In this document: positions 23,643 to 25,578 of the stretch, in pieces
How positions within the stretch are numbered: position 1 is the first letter of the stretch
Layout: every line of letters begins with the position of its first letter
Assembly: GCA_002497905.1 (NCBI GenBank)
Contig: DAFJ01000043.1
Span: 1-25,578 of the forward strand
Source of the DNA: Euryarchaeota archaeon UBA251
Lineage (GTDB): Archaea > Thermoplasmatota > Poseidoniia > Poseidoniales > Thalassarchaeaceae
Length of the DNA: 25,578 nt
Direction of reading: 5' to 3'
Notes under the pieces: generated by a model
The model's input: the letters and a program-made list of their open reading frames with translations, nothing else
Told to the model about the DNA's origin: nothing
The model's database searches: none
Translations under genes and position numbers: made by a program

Positions 23643-24881
23643 ATGTCCGACGAGATTCCGCTGGCAACGGCAGAACCATTTCGCGTCCCGACAGCACCTT
23701 GTCGGCCGGGCGAGGAGTCAGTTTTCGCACCATGGACTTGGACACCGGAAGACCTCCCATCCCTCAATATCGACTGTTCTGCAGATGATTCCCAAGAACA
23801 CGCGTATGGACTTCTCCGCGTTCTAGGAGATGATGATAAGGCATCAGGTGCATGGAATCCGAATCTTGATGAGAACATGCTCAAGCAGGGACTTGAGCAC
23901 ATGCTCCGGCTTCGTATTTTCGATGAACGGATGATGAAACTACAGCGAACTGGAAAACTATCCTTCTATATGCGCTCATACGGAGAAGAAGCAATTGCTA
24001 TTGCTCAGACGATGGCATTGGAAATGCATGACTGGGTATTTCCATCCTATCGCCAGCCAGGTGCGCAATTCGTACGGAATCGCGACATGGTTAGCATGAT
24101 GAATCACTGTATTGGAAACGAAGAAGACAACGTAAAGGGACGTCAGATGCCCGTACACTACACCTATCGTGATGGTCATTTCATCTCAATCTCGAGTCCA
24201 GTAGGTACGCAGTTTAGTCAAGCAGTTGGAGTCGCCATGGCTTCTGCATACAAGGGCGAAGATCAAATCACAATCACTTGGCTCGGCGATGGAACAAGTG
24301 CACAAGGCGACTACCACTACGGGATCAACTTCGCATCAGTCTACAAGCCACCAATCATCCTCTGTGTGGTCAACAACCAGTTCGCAATTTCCACTCATGC
24401 AAATATGGCAACTGGAGGTCCAAATTTCGCTTCAAGAGGACTCCCATATGGAATCCCCTCAATCCGTGTGGATGGAAACGACTTCCTCGCTCTCTACTCA
24501 GTGACAAAGTGGGCAAGAGAACGAGCATCGGCAGGACATGGTCCTACTCATCTGGAAATCTACACTTACAGAGCAGGTGCTCACTCCAGTAGCGATGACC
24601 CATCGAGATACCGCCCTAAGAATGATCATCTCGCTTGGCCAGGCGGAGATCCAATTGAGAGATTGAAGGCACACATGATTGAGATTGGTATTTGGTCTGA
24701 GGAAGATCATACCAAGATGACAGAGCGTATCGATATAGAGGTCGTCGCAGCATACAAGGAGGCCACATCATACGGTGACCTCGCCAACGGCCCTTACCCT
24801 CCATCATCTACAATTTTCACTGAAGTCTATGAGACCGTTCCTTGGCATGTACAGGAACAGCGTGAGGAGTTAGGGAAGTGA
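23643..24881 (+). CDS. 2-oxoacid dehydrogenase E1 component, alpha subunit
   Basis: 412 residues, typical of the branched-chain 2-oxoacid (BCKDH) type of alpha subunit. This subunit binds thiamine diphosphate and decarboxylates the 2-oxoacid before reductive acylation of lipoyl-E2. The TPP motif begins at Gly215-Asp216-Gly217 (GDGTSAQGDYHYG) and ends with Asn244-Asn245. GRQMPVHYTYRDGHF and SSPVGTQFSQAVG are characteristic of the branched-chain subgroup. The phosphorylation-loop-like region (YRAGAHSSSDDPSRYR) is conserved. The first about 60 residues are a variable extension. Substrate (branched-chain acids or pyruvate) cannot be decided from sequence alone. E1 beta follows after 4 bases, clearly one operon. 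Confidence 0.95.
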   Translation: MSDEIPLATAEPFRVPTAPCRPGEESVFAPWTWTPEDLPSLNIDCSADDSQEHAYGLLRVLGDDDKASGAWNPNLDENMLKQGLEHMLRLRIFDERMMKLQRTGKLSFYMRSYGEEAIAIAQTMALEMHDWVFPSYRQPGAQFVRNRDMVSMMNHCIGNEEDNVKGRQMPVHYTYRDGHFISISSPVGTQFSQAVGVAMASAYKGEDQITITWLGDGTSAQGDYHYGINFASVYKPPIILCVVNNQFAISTHANMATGGPNFASRGLPYGIPSIRVDGNDFLALYSVTKWARERASAGHGPTHLEIYTYRAGAHSSSDDPSRYRPKNDHLAWPGGDPIERLKAHMIEIGIWSEEDHTKMTERIDIEVVAAYKEATSYGDLANGPYPPSSTIFTEVYETVPWHVQEQREELGK

Positions 24882-24885
24882 TTTC

Positions 24886-25578
24886 ATGGTCGAGATGAAC
24901 ATGATTGAAGCACTCAACTCGGCCCTCGATGAGTTGATGATAAGAGATGAAAACGTCCTAGTATTCGGAGAGGATGTCGGCTACTTTGGTGGTGTTTTCC
25001 GTGTCACTGATGGCTTACAAGAGAAGCACGGAGCGCACCGAGTATTCGATACCCCGCTTGCTGAAGGTGGTATCGCCTCGATGGCGATGGGCATGGGGCT
25101 CAATGGTTTGCGCCCAGTTGCCGAAATACAGTTCGCGGACTATATCTTCCCTGCTTACGATCAGATTGTGAATGAGATTGCAAAGATTCGACATCGCTCT
25201 GGAGGCGAATTCTGGACACCAGTAACTTTCCGAACCCCAGCAGGAGGAGGCATTCGAGGTGGCCACCACCATTCCCAATCGCCGGAAGCTCAGTTTACCC
25301 ACACTCCTGGTCTCAAAGTCGTATACTGCTCAACCCCAAAGAACGCAAAGGGATTACTCACATCCGCTGTAGAATGTAATGACCCAGTGATTTTCTTCGA
25401 GCCAAAGCGATGCTATCGTGGACCGTTCTATGGTGACCCTCACAACGTGCCAACATGGAAAGGGCACCCCGATGCAGAAGTTCCAGAAGGAGAGTTCCGT
25501 ATTCCTTTAGAGGAAGCAAACATCGTGATGGAAGGCACAGACTGTACGGTAATTGCTTGGGGAGCAATGGTACATGTA
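24886..25578 (+). CDS. 2-oxoacid dehydrogenase E1 component, beta subunit, partial
   Basis: An open frame of 231 codons runs off the right edge. It begins MVEMNMIEALNSALDELM and shows the beta-subunit hallmarks VLVFGEDVGYFGGVFR, FDTPLAEGGIASMAMGMG, AEIQFADYIFPAYDQIVNE, a Gly-rich TPAGGGIRGGHHHSQSPEA loop, and DPVIFFEPKRCYRG. It pairs with the alpha subunit to form the E1 heterotetramer and contributes to the TPP site. The ATG lies four bases after the alpha stop. Two further in-frame ATGs (codons 4 and 6) are possible starts. E2 and E3 genes are expected beyond the edge. Confidence 0.95.
   Translation, partial: MVEMNMIEALNSALDELMIRDENVLVFGEDVGYFGGVFRVTDGLQEKHGAHRVFDTPLAEGGIASMAMGMGLNGLRPVAEIQFADYIFPAYDQIVNEIAKIRHRSGGEFWTPVTFRTPAGGGIRGGHHHSQSPEAQFTHTPGLKVVYCSTPKNAKGLLTSAVECNDPVIFFEPKRCYRGPFYGDPHNVPTWKGHPDAEVPEGEFRIPLEEANIVMEGTDCTVIAWGAMVHV

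Overview
The window looks like a compact piece of chromosome from a marine archaeon, most likely Marine Group II/III Euryarchaeota (Ca. Poseidoniia). Points in favour are a tRNA-Leu with no encoded CCA, an XPD-type Fe-S helicase, a ribbon-helix-helix regulator, TATA-like boxes about 25-28 bases upstream of several start codons with little or no leader (leaderless genes), and very large secreted proteins built from thrombospondin-type-3 Asp-rich repeats and Ig-like repeats. The assignment rests on gene style and is an inference. No intergenic gap exceeds about 110 bases. I see no insertion sequence, CRISPR array or rRNA.

Left part (1-4.5 kb): a secreted seven-repeat beta-propeller protein runs off the left edge on the minus strand. 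It is preceded by a small protein with two TerB-like helical repeats. Divergent from these are a LysE/ArgO-type amino-acid exporter, an AT-rich rhomboid-like intramembrane protease, a double ribbon-helix-helix regulator with a palindromic upstream site, and a small unknown ORF bounded by two GC-rich hairpins.

Middle (4.5-19.1 kb): an XPD/Rad3-family helicase and a small unknown acidic protein meet two surface-protein genes tail to tail. One is a giant of about 2983 residues: signal peptide, about 16 Asp-rich repeats, a transglutaminase-like domain whose usual catalytic His appears to be Ala, at least ten Ig-like repeats, a TM helix and a cytoplasmic DUF4129 domain. The other, of about 981 residues, lies upstream of it on the same strand. 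It has a signal peptide, beta-sandwich-like regions, a C-terminal TM helix and a very acidic cytoplasmic tail with eight consecutive Asp. Together they probably form part of the cell-envelope or adhesion machinery.

Right part (19.1-25.6 kb): tRNA-Leu(UAA); a two-TM protein that may carry PH-like domains; a divergent cysteine-desulfurase homologue that has lost the PLP lysine but kept the C-terminal cysteine; a two-gene pterin unit (FolB-like aldolase plus a pteridine-reductase-like SDR with an Asp-Tyr-Lys triad); and a lipoyl synthase followed by the E1 alpha and E1 beta subunits of a 2-oxoacid dehydrogenase, the last cut by the right edge. The final three genes form a coherent module: LipA makes the lipoyl cofactor on the E2 partner of the E1 enzyme.
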